Assembly: GCA_024653225.1 (NCBI GenBank)
Contig: JANLGA010000005.1
Coordinates: forward strand, 31,726 to 45,628
DNA: 13,903 bases
Direction of reading: 5' to 3'
DNA from: Bacillota bacterium
GTDB taxonomy: Bacteria; Bacillota; Sulfobacillia; JABLXB01
Numbering within the stretch: the stretch's first letter is position 1; every line of letters starts with the position of its first letter. The translations under genes and the position numbers were made by a program. The notes beneath the pieces are model-generated. The model did no database searches and was not told the DNA's origin. It was given only the letters and a program-made list of their open reading frames with translations. Positions 1-7,864 of the stretch are shown one piece after another.

Positions 1-655
1 GTACGGCGAGAGGGATCGCCGTACCCCCGCCCTTCATGAAGTCGTCAATCACGAGCGCACGGGATCCCTCCCGCAGCGCCCTCTTCGGAAGAGACATGTT
101 CTGTAGGGCCCGCGTGGACCCCGAGACGTAGTTTATGCTCACCGAGGGCCCTTCGGCGGCACCGCCGTCACGCCTGCACACGACGAGCGGCAGGTTCATG
201 GCCCTCGCGGTCATTAGCGCGACCGGTATACCCCCCGTTTCCATCGTCACCACATACTCGGCGCCGGCATCCGCGAACTGCGTGGCGAATACCTCCCCGA
301 TCTCCCACGATAGTACCGGCGACGCGATGATGTCCGTCATGTAGAGAAACCCCCCGGGTAGTATGCGGTCCGGTGAGGATAGCATGTCACAGACAGACCG
401 TGCAATCTTCAACACTTCTTCCGGTGACCTCCGGGGCACGTATCGGGCGCCGCCGCCGGCACCGACCGTGGTCACGAGGCTCCCCCCGTCGGCGCTCTCG
501 AGCCCCCTCCTGATGATCGCCAAGTCCTCGCTCAGGGTAGACTTGGCCGCACCGAATCGTTCCGCGAACACGGAGAGCGAAAGCACCTCCGAGGGTCTCT
601 CCACGAGGGCCTTGACAATCAGCGCGATCCTTTCACCCCTGTGGACTCTAGCCAT
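1..655 (-). CDS. purR: Pur operon repressor PurR (C-terminus cut by window edge)
   Basis: PurR represses purine synthesis genes by binding DNA PurBoxes; PRPP binding to its phosphoribosyltransferase-like domain relieves repression. I read 218 residues from an ATG at 655, preceded by a GGGGAGGT ribosome-binding site at 665-672. Residues 1-74 form the winged-helix DNA-binding domain, with FGAAKSTLSEDLAIIRRG at about 34-51 matching the Bacillus AKSSISEDLTII region. Residue 75 onward is the phosphoribosyltransferase-like domain. It contains ILPGGFLYMTDI (98-109), SVSINYVSGS (171-180) and the PRPP motif LVIDDFMKGGGTA (201-213). Bacillus PurR is about 285 residues, so roughly 65 are missing past position 1. 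In Bacillus purR follows ispE directly; here an oppositely oriented gene (885-2474) separates it from the ispE operon, so it needs its own promoter. The only candidate I see is weak (TAGAAG, minus strand, 725-730). PurBox-like repeats lie 20-60 nt upstream, suggesting autoregulation. The assignment is firm. Confidence 0.96.
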   Translation of the reverse strand, partial: MARVHRGERIALIVKALVERPSEVLSLSVFAERFGAAKSTLSEDLAIIRRGLESADGGSLVTTVGAGGGARYVPRRSPEEVLKIARSVCDMLSSPDRILPGGFLYMTDIIASPVLSWEIGEVFATQFADAGAEYVVTMETGGIPVALMTARAMNLPLVVCRRDGGAAEGPSVSINYVSGSTRALQNMSLPKRALREGSRALVIDDFMKGGGTAIPLAV

Positions 656-675
656 CTGCGCTCAACCTCCCCATT

Positions 676-712
676 CCGAACGTTCGGCGACGCCTGGAGC
701 TCGTTCGTTCGG
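676..712. promoter_or_regulatory. PurBox-like operator pair between purR and the divergent gene
   Basis: CCGAAC at 676-681 is immediately followed by GTTCGG at 682-687, giving a perfect 12-bp palindrome. A second GTTCGG lies at 707-712, itself preceded by a GTTCG repeat. The first CCGAAC and the distal GTTCGG are convergent, the arrangement known for Bacillus PurR operators (AWWWCCGAACWWT boxes in inverted pairs). The cores are 25 nt apart, a little wider than I recall for Bacillus. A further single CGAACGTT lies at 781-788, just upstream of the plus-strand promoter candidate. Being next to purR itself makes autoregulation the simplest reading. The sequence match is seen; PurR binding is inferred. 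Confidence 0.6.
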
Positions 713-803
713 CATGTCGGGTTTCTTCTACGCGACCCTCCAGCGGCCCTTCATCCGGGTGGCCGCGCATTCCCGGTTGTCGAACGTTTGCAGGGGCTCC
801 CCA

Positions 804-833
804 TTGCGCTTTACATTTTCTGCCATGTATGAT
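804..833 (+). promoter_or_regulatory. Candidate sigma-A promoter for the plus-strand secreted protein gene
   Basis: A -10-like TATGAT (828-833, 5 of 6 consensus) is preceded, with an 18-nt spacer, by a poor -35-like TTGCGC (804-809). Transcription would begin near 840, giving a leader of about 45 nt to the TTG start at 885. That would exclude the upstream in-frame ATG at 825. The -35 is weak, so this is a tentative call. Confidence 0.4.
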
Positions 834-884
834 GTCTACGAAGAGACCGGGGGCGGCGGTGGCTGCGATGAGGAGTGTTGTGAA

Positions 885-2474
885 TTGCACAGGACCCTGG
901 CAGGTTTACTGCTTGCGGCGCTTCTCTTTCCCGGCGCCGCCCGGTTCGTCGCGGCCGCATCGCCCGGCGGCCGAGCCCCCCACGAGCTGGAGGCGTTGAC
1001 CTTCAACATCTCGGACGGCGAATCGGGCGTGAGGCCCGACCGGCCGCTCGTGGTGACCCTGAACCGCGAACACCCCGGTTGGCGGGGGCTGGCGGCGCAC
1101 GTCCGGCACGGCCGATTCTCCCTCGAGGTAGACGCCGACGGCTTTCGGAGCACCGTTTCCCGTTCCGATATCGCGCTCCTGGACGAGTACACCGTTCTTG
1201 AGTATCTCCCGGCGGGGGGCTGGAGTCCCCTGACGCGTTACCTCGTGAGGGTCAAGGTCGGTCCGACCGCAATCGAGGACGTCGGTTTCGCGACCGGCCC
1301 GGCCCTGCACGAGCCGGAGTCAATCGTCGTCGAATCGCCCGGGGAAGGCGAGGTGGGAACGAGCCATGACTTGGTGGTCAGGCTGCTCGACCACTACGGG
1401 CTCCCTGCATGGGGTGTCGTCCTCGATGTATCCGCCCGGGAATACGGTTCAAGGCAGCCCGGCAGCCTGAGGATGGAGCCGACCGCGCTGGTCATCGAAC
1501 AGTCGTCCCGGGGCGAGGGCGTCCTCAGCGTCTGGAATGCGGAGGCGGAAGCGGTCGAGATCACATTCAGGCCCCGCGCCGCGGGCCCGCCGCCTCTGAC
1601 GACTCAATTTCATTTCCACCCGGGAAGCCCCGATTCCGTGGAGGTGGCCGTGTCCCCTCGAATGGCAACCGTGGGCGAACCCGTGCTAGTCGCCGGCCGG
1701 GTGTTCGACGCTTTCCGTAACGCCTGCCCCGGCGTCCCGGCGAACGTCGAAGCCGTGGGCGCGGTGTCCGGCGGGGTCATCTTCGCCCCGGAAGTCGCGT
1801 CGGATGCGACCGGGTGTTTTGAAACGGAATTGGTGGGGGAATCGGGCGAGGAGTACTCGGTGACTGTACGCTCCGGGGGCATCCGTTCGGAGCCCACACG
1901 GGTCATCTGGTATTCCCGGGGCGCAGACGGGGCCAAGTCATATTGCGTGGTGGTTGCGGGTGCACCAGTTGACGGGCCCGTGATCGCCGTCGCCCCGAGG
2001 ACGGTCAGCGGGAGCGCCGGGTCGGCTGCGCCCGGATCCAGGATACGGGCGACCTGCGACGGCGCCGAGGTCGGCTCCTGCGTATCGGCCCAGGACGGTT
2101 CGTTCGAACTCACGACGGTCGAGGACATTCAGGTGGGCAAGACGATACACATCATCGAGGAGGCCGCCTCCGCGCCCAGAGTCTACACCATCACCGGCAA
2201 CTTCGGCTGGGGCGCCACGGATCCCGACGAGATATGCTTCTCCCTGGGAGGCGCGACGACGATCTCGATAAGGTACCACTCGCTGGAGCAGGTGAACCGG
2301 GACTATCACGAGCGAAACCTGTATTTCGTGGTGAGGTCGTACGGCGGGGGCTCCGCGACAGTCTACTCGGGGGGCGGCGATTACGAGATCACGCTGCCGG
2401 CGGGCACTTATAGGGTGACGGCGAAGTCGAGCCTGGGATGCTCCAGGGCGACGCTCACCGTCATCGTCCCTTGA
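885..2474 (+). CDS. Secreted multidomain Ig-like protein of unknown function
   Basis: A 529-residue protein from a TTG start at 885, chosen because GAGGAG (870-875) lies 9 nt upstream and because the product then begins with a compact signal peptide. That peptide has the basic start MHR, a hydrophobic core TLAGLLLAALLFPGAA, and AAA-S as a plausible cleavage site near residue 25. Residues about 37-139 resemble an SbsA-type Ig-like domain, ending in the typical FATG. Residues about 144-230 and 250-342 look like two further beta-sandwich domains, the second close to Big-1/invasin style (SPRMATVGEPVLVAGRVFDAF at about 257-277). About 368-428 resembles a bacterial Ig-like module of the VSGSAGSAAPGSRI type. 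The last 80 residues form a final beta domain (ITLPAGTYRVTA). Seven cysteines are present in the mature part. I see no SLH repeat, LPxTG signal or C-terminal membrane segment, so it is probably released or loosely wall-bound. It is the only plus-strand gene, facing away from purR and into the ispE operon. Adhesin, S-layer accessory or binding-protein roles are all possible; no catalytic motif is visible. Confidence 0.72.
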   Translation: MHRTLAGLLLAALLFPGAARFVAAASPGGRAPHELEALTFNISDGESGVRPDRPLVVTLNREHPGWRGLAAHVRHGRFSLEVDADGFRSTVSRSDIALLDEYTVLEYLPAGGWSPLTRYLVRVKVGPTAIEDVGFATGPALHEPESIVVESPGEGEVGTSHDLVVRLLDHYGLPAWGVVLDVSAREYGSRQPGSLRMEPTALVIEQSSRGEGVLSVWNAEAEAVEITFRPRAAGPPPLTTQFHFHPGSPDSVEVAVSPRMATVGEPVLVAGRVFDAFRNACPGVPANVEAVGAVSGGVIFAPEVASDATGCFETELVGESGEEYSVTVRSGGIRSEPTRVIWYSRGADGAKSYCVVVAGAPVDGPVIAVAPRTVSGSAGSAAPGSRIRATCDGAEVGSCVSAQDGSFELTTVEDIQVGKTIHIIEEAASAPRVYTITGNFGWGATDPDEICFSLGGATTISIRYHSLEQVNRDYHERNLYFVVRSYGGGSATVYSGGGDYEITLPAGTYRVTAKSSLGCSRATLTVIVP

Positions 2475-2503
2475 CGCCGAAGCCCTCCCCGGGGCCCACC
2501 TCG

Positions 2504-2531
2504 GGCGGTCGTCCGCAGGGCGACCGCCTTT
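2504..2531 (+). terminator. Intrinsic terminator candidate at the convergent junction
   Basis: GGCGGTCG (2504-2511) pairs perfectly with CGACCGCC (2521-2528) around a 9-nt loop and is followed by a short TTT. It begins 30 nt after the stop of the secreted protein gene and ends 7 nt before the stop of the oppositely oriented nucleotidyltransferase, so it fits termination of the plus-strand transcript. The short T run makes it moderate. On the minus strand no T run follows. Confidence 0.5.
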
Positions 2532-2537
2532 CGCACC

Positions 2538-3296
2538 TCATGCCGCCTTGGACAGGATCCTGCTAACCAGTCCCAGGTCTGAAGGCTTGTCTACGTCAAA
2601 CCCGATTTCCGGGTAGTCGGTTATCACCGCTTTCGCCCTAATGCCGTACAGTTCTCCCGCCTTCTTCTCCGCCTCGGATATCGTGAGCAACCTGAACAAG
2701 AGCTTGAAGACGAAGGCGATCCCCAAGACCGCCGCCATCCTACCGGGTTTCTTCCTGTTCTCCACGAGAAATTCGAGCGTGTCCCGCAACCTGTCCGCCA
2801 CACCGAGGTCCGCGAGGAACACGTTGCCTCCGGTGAACGATCCGTCCCTCAGCCCCGCGTAGGTCCTCTTGACCCCCGGGTACCGCGCCTCCATCGTCTC
2901 GCGTCGCACGATCGGGTAGTAAAAGTCCGCATCGAGGTCCCCGCACTCCCTCAAGAAACCGTCAACGACCTCCGTGGTGACCAGTGGAATGTCGGACGTT
3001 GCAACCAGCATCTTACCGCTTCGCGAGAGCGAATCGAACCCGGCCATGACGTTGTCCACCAATCCGCCCGCGGGCGGTACTACCCTGGCCCGGCTCGCCT
3101 TCAGCGAGGAGGCGAGAATCCCCGGGCCGACCACGGCTATGTCGCCGACCGACGAGGACCCCTCGAGGGCGTCCACGACATACTGTAGCATCGGCTTCCC
3201 CGCGATGTCTATGAGGGCCTCCCACTCCGCCGCGGCCACGTCCTTGAGCCTCCCGTCATTAGCTCTACCCGCAAGGACAACCGCGCCAACGCGCAT
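2538..3296 (-). CDS. MobA-like nucleotidyltransferase (GT-A fold), substrate unknown
   Basis: A 252-residue protein. I chose the ATG at 3296 because AGGGGG lies a few bases upstream and the product then begins with the fold's nucleotide-binding strand, MRVGAVVLAGR. An in-frame start 14 codons earlier would overlap ispE. The family transfers a nucleotidyl group from an NTP to a phosphorylated acceptor. Visible features are the N-terminal LAGR loop, IAGKPMLQYVVDAL (which resembles the KPML segment of sugar and molybdopterin nucleotidyltransferases), and ATSDIPLV, whose Asp should bind the metal. A later hydrophobic segment (MAAVLGIAFVFKLLFRLLTI) is unusual for this fold, and the C-terminus ends with DVDKPSDL. 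It starts 11 nt after the ispE stop and is probably co-transcribed. Genes of this type are known near ispE and purR in other Firmicutes (from memory). It is not IspD by its motifs, and the acceptor cannot be named. Confidence 0.8.
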   Translation of the reverse strand: MRVGAVVLAGRANDGRLKDVAAAEWEALIDIAGKPMLQYVVDALEGSSSVGDIAVVGPGILASSLKASRARVVPPAGGLVDNVMAGFDSLSRSGKMLVATSDIPLVTTEVVDGFLRECGDLDADFYYPIVRRETMEARYPGVKRTYAGLRDGSFTGGNVFLADLGVADRLRDTLEFLVENRKKPGRMAAVLGIAFVFKLLFRLLTISEAEKKAGELYGIRAKAVITDYPEIGFDVDKPSDLGLVSRILSKAA

Positions 3297-3307
3297 ACCA
3301 ACACCCC

Positions 3308-4183
3308 CTAACGCAACGATTGGGTCACCGTGGCGCACTCGATACCGGGGCGACCGGCGAACGCCTCCCGCATCGCCTCCGCGTGGCTCCTGTCGCGCGC
3401 GACCGCGACGACGGTCGGTCCGCTTCCCGACACGATAACCGAGTGCGGGCGGAATTCCCTCAGTCCCTCCATGATCGGACCGACTTCTGGAACCAGACGT
3501 TCCACGGCATCCTGGAGGGCGTTCCCCATGCCGGACCCGAGCAGCGCCAGGTCGCCGGACGAGATGCCTTCCAGTACGCGGTGTGCGTCCCCGGGGTACC
3601 CTCCTCCCCGCGAATCGAATTCAGCGTAGGCGTCGGCGGCCAGCAGCGAGGGGCCGGGCTTCACGAGGGTCATCCAGAACGAACGCGGCGGATTCACCGG
3701 GCACACCCTTTCGCCCCTGCCGCCGACCACTGCCGTTGCCGACGAGAGTGCGAAAGGGACGTCCGACCCTACCTCCGCCCCCAGCCGGAGGAGCTGATCC
3801 GCACCGAGTTCGAGCCCCCACAGTCTCACCAGCCCGAGTAGGCACGCCGCGGCATCGGAGCTGCCGCCGCCGAGCCCGGCCGCAACCGGGATCCGTTTCC
3901 TGATAAAAACGTCGGCGCCCCTCTCGGGGGCGTGTGTCGTCTTAAGCAGCTCCGCGGCTTTCGTGGCAATGTTCAGGGAACCGTTCATGGGGTGCTGCGG
4001 TATGTCGGGGTTGTCCGAGCACACGGAGACCCTGCCGTCCACCCGATCCTTGAGGATCACCTCGTCGTACAGGTCAATCTTTTGCATGATGCTCTCGATC
4101 TCATGATAGCCGTCATCCCGCTTGAAGAGGATCCTTAGCGTGAGGTTTATCTTGGCATATCCGCGGACGATGACTTGGCCCAC
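3308..4183 (-). CDS. ispE: 4-diphosphocytidyl-2-C-methyl-D-erythritol kinase IspE
   Basis: IspE phosphorylates 4-diphosphocytidyl-2-C-methylerythritol with ATP in the non-mevalonate (MEP) route to isoprenoid precursors, in the cytoplasm. The 291-residue product is of normal length. It has YAKINLTLRI (9-18) with the catalytic Lys11, the GHMP-kinase glycine-rich loop PVAAGLGGGSSDAAA (99-113), SDVPF (140-144) with the catalytic Asp141, and the C-terminal SGSGPTVVAV motif. The start is a GTG at 4183, with AGGGGTG about 7 nt upstream. It lies 48 nt after cphA and 11 nt before the nucleotidyltransferase. In Bacillus, ispE follows veg and sspF; here cyanophycin genes occupy that interval. Confidence 0.97.
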   Translation of the reverse strand: MGQVIVRGYAKINLTLRILFKRDDGYHEIESIMQKIDLYDEVILKDRVDGRVSVCSDNPDIPQHPMNGSLNIATKAAELLKTTHAPERGADVFIRKRIPVAAGLGGGSSDAAACLLGLVRLWGLELGADQLLRLGAEVGSDVPFALSSATAVVGGRGERVCPVNPPRSFWMTLVKPGPSLLAADAYAEFDSRGGGYPGDAHRVLEGISSGDLALLGSGMGNALQDAVERLVPEVGPIMEGLREFRPHSVIVSGSGPTVVAVARDRSHAEAMREAFAGRPGIECATVTQSLR

Positions 4184-4231
4184 TCCGGCACCCCTGGTGG
4201 ATCGCTTCCACGTGCCCTGTCCCGGACCTTC

Positions 4232-6883
4232 TCACGCTTCCCTTGAGACGGCCGCCGGCGCAGGCTCAGATGACCGCCGTGACGCGTCGCGCCTCAGTTC
4301 CGCCAGGGCATCCACCACAACATTGTACTTCTCATAGAATACTACCACAAGGTCCCCGGGGCGCGCCATCTCCACGGCCGCCTTGACGGCCTCTTCTTCA
4401 TCCAGGATGACCTCGACGTCGCTCATGCGGCGTCCGGCCTCTATTACCCCCCTGCCGATGAGCGAGGCCACCTCGCCGGGTTTCCTCCCGCGTAAGTCCT
4501 TGTCCTCCTTGATGATGATGAAGTCGAACCCGGATGCGACCGTCCTCCCGAGATTGATTATCGCGTCATCCCGGCGGTCGCCGGGCGAGGTGACAACGCC
4601 GATCACCCTTCCCTCGACGTGAAGTGCCCTGATGGTCTCCGCGGCCCGGCGCAGCGCCGACACATTGTGCGCGTAGTCCACGATCACCTTGACGCCGCCC
4701 ACGCTGAATAGATCGAGCCGGCCCGGGTTGTCGGCGTCGCTCCCGAAGGACTTCAGGGCATCCCTGATCGTCGCCGTGGGCACGCCGAGCGCGATGCACG
4801 CCGCCGTGGCCGCCAGGGCGTTCTCGATGTTGAACCTGGCCCTTCCCCGCAGCGAAGCGGGTATGCACCGCGCCTGGAGAATCCGCTGTTCCGATCCCCC
4901 CTTGGTGAGGGTGACTAGCCCCTTCTTCAGGACGACCGCGGCGCCGCCCGCGACCGTGTGCCTCTTGACAAGCAGGTTCTCGCCGGACATCGAGAACAGG
5001 ATGATATTGCACCTGCACCTCTCCATCATGCTCAGCGATATGGGGTCGTCGGCATTCAATACCGCCCAGCCCCCGGGATCGATCGCGTCCAGCACCACGG
5101 ACTTGACGCGAGCGAGCTCGTCCAGCGACTCGATGCCGTCCTGCCCGATGTGGTCGTCCGAGATGTTGGTCAACACCCCCACATCGCAACGGTCGAACCC
5201 CAGCCCCCACTTCACGATTCCACCGCGGGCGGTCTCGAGCACCGCGCACTGCACGTGGGGGTCCTGCAAGACCGCCCGGGCGCTCCTCGGCCCTGTGGTG
5301 TCGCCGGACAGAATCCTGGAACCCCCGACGAACACCCCGTCCGTCGTGGTTACCCCGGTTACGACCCCGCACTGTGCCAGCACGTGTGCGATCATGCGAG
5401 TCACGGTGGTTTTCCCATTCGTCCCCGTGACCGCGACAATGGGAATCCGCGATCGGCTGCCCGCCGGGAATAGGTGTTCCACGATCGCACCACCCGCGTC
5501 GCGGGCCCGGCCGTGCGACGGGTAGTGGTGCATCCTGATCCCCGGCGCCGCGTTCACCTCGATCACGGCTCCCCGCCCCTCGACCACGGGCTCGCATATG
5601 GACGGGGCAACCACATCCACTCCGGCCACGTCGAGCCCGATCACGGCGGCGGCCCTGGCGGCCATCTTCGCGTTTTCCGGATGGACTTCTTCGGTCACGT
5701 CTATGGCCGTGCCGCCCGTGCTCAGGTTGGAGTTGTCCCTGAGGTACACCACGCGGCCCGCCTCCGGCACGTCGTCGAGTGCGATGCCCCTCCTGGACAG
5801 GCTCATGAGGACTACCCGGTCTATCCTGATCCGGGTCAGAGGTTTCTCGTGAGACTCACCCCTCCTCGGATCGGCGTTGGCAATCTCCACCAGCTGGCGT
5901 ATGCTGTGCTCGCCGTCTCCCACCACGTGGGCCGGAATGCGCTCGGCCGCCGCCGGCACCTTACCGCCGACTACGAGCAGCCTATAATGCCTGCCGGGAA
6001 TGTGCTTTTCCACGATCACCCGCCCGCTGTACGCCTTCGCGAGGCGGTACGCCTCGACCACGTCGTCCCGACCCAGGAGGTTGAGAGACACCGCTTTCCC
6101 CTGGTTCCCGTCGAGCGGCTTGACCACGACGGGATACCCTATTCGCTCCGCGATCCTCACGGCCTCCGCCTGGGTGGAGGCGACGCCTCCGTCCGGCACC
6201 GGGATGCCGCTCCGCCTCAGCAATTCCTTCGCAAGGCTCTTGTCCTTCGCCACATCAATGGCGACGCCGGGGGTAAGGCAGGTCAGTGTGGCTTCCACGC
6301 GCTTCTGGAGGCACCCGTACCCAAGCTGCACGAGGCTCGCGTCATTGAGGCGCATCACCGGTATGTCCCGCTTCAGGGCAGCCTCCACGATGGCCCGAGT
6401 GCTCGGCCCCAGGGATCCGGCCGCCATCAGCTTTCTGACCCTGGCGACACACCTGTCAACGTCGTACTCAAGGCCCTTCGCTGCGGCCTCGACGAGTCGC
6501 ACGGAAGCGCGACCCGCGTACATGGCGGCATTCTTCTCCCCCGCCTCGAACACTATCGTGTACAGCCCCCGGCGGCCGGACGCCCGCGTCTTACCGTAGA
6601 AGACCTCGGCCCCGGCGAGCGCCTGGAGTTCTAGGGCCACGTGCTCGATGACGTGCCCAAGGAGGGTGCCCTCGCCGAGTCTCTCGACGAACCCTCCCGG
6701 CCGCCCCACGGAACAGTAGTGTTCTGCGAGAGATGGGATGAGCTTCAGGATTCGCGCGTTGAAGCCGGCTATCTCGGGGGTCAACACCCCGTCGTACGCG
6801 CCCAGGTGGACCAACATCTCGGCCACCGGGGTTCTGCTATGTACGTTTGGGCCCTCGATGACCCGTATGTCCACCATCCTCAT
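4232..6883 (-). CDS. cphA: Cyanophycin synthetase CphA
   Basis: CphA polymerises aspartate and arginine, at the cost of ATP, into multi-L-arginyl-poly-L-aspartate (cyanophycin), a granular nitrogen and carbon store. The 883-residue product has the usual length and all three parts. Residues 1-160 are the N-terminal CphA domain (IEGPNVHS, FVERLGEGTLLGHVIEHVA). About 210-475 is the ATP-grasp domain that adds Asp (VVVKPLDGNQGKAVS, LRDNSNLSTGGTAIDVT, EVNAAPGIRMHHYPSHG). About 480 to the end is a Mur-ligase-like domain that adds Arg, with P-loop VTGTNGKTT near 485-493 and VDYAHN near residue 735. I prefer the ATG at 6883, which has GAGGGA 5 nt upstream, over a TTG five codons earlier. It starts 51 nt after cphB and ends 48 nt before ispE. 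Codon use and GC look like the neighbours, so recent transfer is not evident. Confidence 0.97.
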   Translation of the reverse strand: MRMVDIRVIEGPNVHSRTPVAEMLVHLGAYDGVLTPEIAGFNARILKLIPSLAEHYCSVGRPGGFVERLGEGTLLGHVIEHVALELQALAGAEVFYGKTRASGRRGLYTIVFEAGEKNAAMYAGRASVRLVEAAAKGLEYDVDRCVARVRKLMAAGSLGPSTRAIVEAALKRDIPVMRLNDASLVQLGYGCLQKRVEATLTCLTPGVAIDVAKDKSLAKELLRRSGIPVPDGGVASTQAEAVRIAERIGYPVVVKPLDGNQGKAVSLNLLGRDDVVEAYRLAKAYSGRVIVEKHIPGRHYRLLVVGGKVPAAAERIPAHVVGDGEHSIRQLVEIANADPRRGESHEKPLTRIRIDRVVLMSLSRRGIALDDVPEAGRVVYLRDNSNLSTGGTAIDVTEEVHPENAKMAARAAAVIGLDVAGVDVVAPSICEPVVEGRGAVIEVNAAPGIRMHHYPSHGRARDAGGAIVEHLFPAGSRSRIPIVAVTGTNGKTTVTRMIAHVLAQCGVVTGVTTTDGVFVGGSRILSGDTTGPRSARAVLQDPHVQCAVLETARGGIVKWGLGFDRCDVGVLTNISDDHIGQDGIESLDELARVKSVVLDAIDPGGWAVLNADDPISLSMMERCRCNIILFSMSGENLLVKRHTVAGGAAVVLKKGLVTLTKGGSEQRILQARCIPASLRGRARFNIENALAATAACIALGVPTATIRDALKSFGSDADNPGRLDLFSVGGVKVIVDYAHNVSALRRAAETIRALHVEGRVIGVVTSPGDRRDDAIINLGRTVASGFDFIIIKEDKDLRGRKPGEVASLIGRGVIEAGRRMSDVEVILDEEEAVKAAVEMARPGDLVVVFYEKYNVVVDALAELRRDASRRSSEPAPAAVSREA

Positions 6884-6934
6884 CGCGATCCCTCGCAATC
6901 GGAGATTAGGCTTTGCATCCGAGCGGGGGTGTAT

Positions 6935-7765
6935 TCATCGCGCGGCGGTGACCGCCCCGTGGGGTGGAAGCGGCAGCCTCGAAGCGAGGTCGAATCCGTA
7001 GCCCGGTGCAAGTACGTGTACGGTCGCCCCGATGATCGCCACTGGCTGGTTGAGTTCCCGTTCCGAGACGCTCGAATGCTCGAGGGACGTGCCGTCTATG
7101 ACCGTCACGGTGCCGGAACCGATCACCTTGAATCTCGCCTGGGCGTCAACGACTACGGCTGTGTCCTCGTCAATACCGACTCCGAGTATGTAAGGGTTTT
7201 GGGCCACCGCGAGCATCAGGCGGCCGATCCTGCCGCGCTGCGCGAAATGCTGGTCTACGACCACCTCTTCCAGGAGTCCCATCCCCGGGGCCATGCGGAT
7301 CGCGAGGTTCCTCGGCGCATCTTCTTGGTCTCCCTCAACGATCATCGTGTCGGTCATGGCGGACGCGCCCGCGCTCGTGCCGGCGATCACGACCCCGCGC
7401 TCGTAGGCGCGGTGCAACTCCCGGTCGAGTTCCGTGCCCCCCATGAGACTGGTTATGCGGAGCTGATCACCGCCGGTGAAGAACACCCCCGTGGCTCCTG
7501 CTATCTCGGCGACATTCGCCTGAAGCGAAGCGTCGCGCCTGGAATTGACGTGGACCACGCCCACTCCGGCCACGCCCAGCTCCCTGAATATATTCTCGTA
7601 TTCCGAGCCGAGGTGCTCCTGGTCCTCCGCGGCCACGGCCACCACCGCGACCTTCGCGTTTCTTCCCCCGGCGAGCCGGACCACCTCCCGCAGTATGACC
7701 TTGTCCTCGCGTTTGTCCTCCGCCCCGCCGATTATCACCAGGTTTCCCTGGACTTTCCGTCCCAT
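6935..7765 (-). CDS. cphB: Cyanophycinase CphB (serine peptidase family S51)
   Basis: CphB hydrolyses cyanophycin inside the cell to beta-Asp-Arg dipeptides, which isoaspartyl dipeptidases then split. The 276-residue product has the S51 nucleophile elbow GTSAGAS (129-135, Ser131), DQHFAQRGRIGRL (171-183) with His173, and IDED with Glu200. These sit one position from the Ser132/His174/Glu201 triad of the Synechocystis enzyme, and the substrate-contacting Arg residues (177, 179, 182) are also conserved. No signal peptide is seen, which fits an intracellular enzyme rather than the secreted cyanophycinases of cyanophycin scavengers. The ATG at 7765 has only a weak ribosome-binding site. The gene precedes cphA by 51 nt, as in many cyanophycin operons. 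I see no dipeptidase gene (iadA or iaaA) in the window. Confidence 0.96.
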   Translation of the reverse strand: MGRKVQGNLVIIGGAEDKREDKVILREVVRLAGGRNAKVAVVAVAAEDQEHLGSEYENIFRELGVAGVGVVHVNSRRDASLQANVAEIAGATGVFFTGGDQLRITSLMGGTELDRELHRAYERGVVIAGTSAGASAMTDTMIVEGDQEDAPRNLAIRMAPGMGLLEEVVVDQHFAQRGRIGRLMLAVAQNPYILGVGIDEDTAVVVDAQARFKVIGSGTVTVIDGTSLEHSSVSERELNQPVAIIGATVHVLAPGYGFDLASRLPLPPHGAVTAAR

Positions 7766-7817
7766 TCCAGCATCCCGCCGTTAAGTCTGCCCCCGGCGCC
7801 TCTCAAACACGCGACCC

Positions 7818-7845
7818 AAAGGAAACGGCGCCTGAAGGCGCCTTC
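7818..7845 (-). terminator. Short hairpin, possible terminator between peptidase and cphB
   Basis: On the minus strand GGCGCC, the loop TTCA and GGCGCC form a short GC-only stem (7827-7842), extendable by flanking GAA/TTTC, followed by GTTTCCTTT. It lies about 20 nt after the peptidase stop and 53 nt before the cphB start. It would separate or attenuate transcription between them. The T run is interrupted, so the call is modest. Confidence 0.4.
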
Positions 7846-7864
7846 ACGTGGGATCATCACGGTC

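Noticed and set aside
363..884. The plus-strand frame of the secreted protein is open from 363, allowing a 703-residue protein
   Set aside because: The part to 655 is antisense to purR, which has clear family similarity, and the signal peptide only becomes N-terminal with the TTG start at 885, which has its own GAGGAG.
825..884. In-frame ATG at 825 as the start of the secreted protein
   Set aside because: It overlaps the -10-like TATGAT, has no ribosome-binding site and would put an acidic, Gly/Cys-rich stretch ahead of the signal peptide.
4184..4234. Inverted repeat GGCAC/GTGCC with GTGG/CCAC in the cphA-ispE gap, overlapping the ispE ribosome-binding site
   Set aside because: Pairing is interrupted by a 5-nt bulge and there is no T run; in such GC-rich DNA this level of pairing is expected by chance, so I do not call a switch or terminator.
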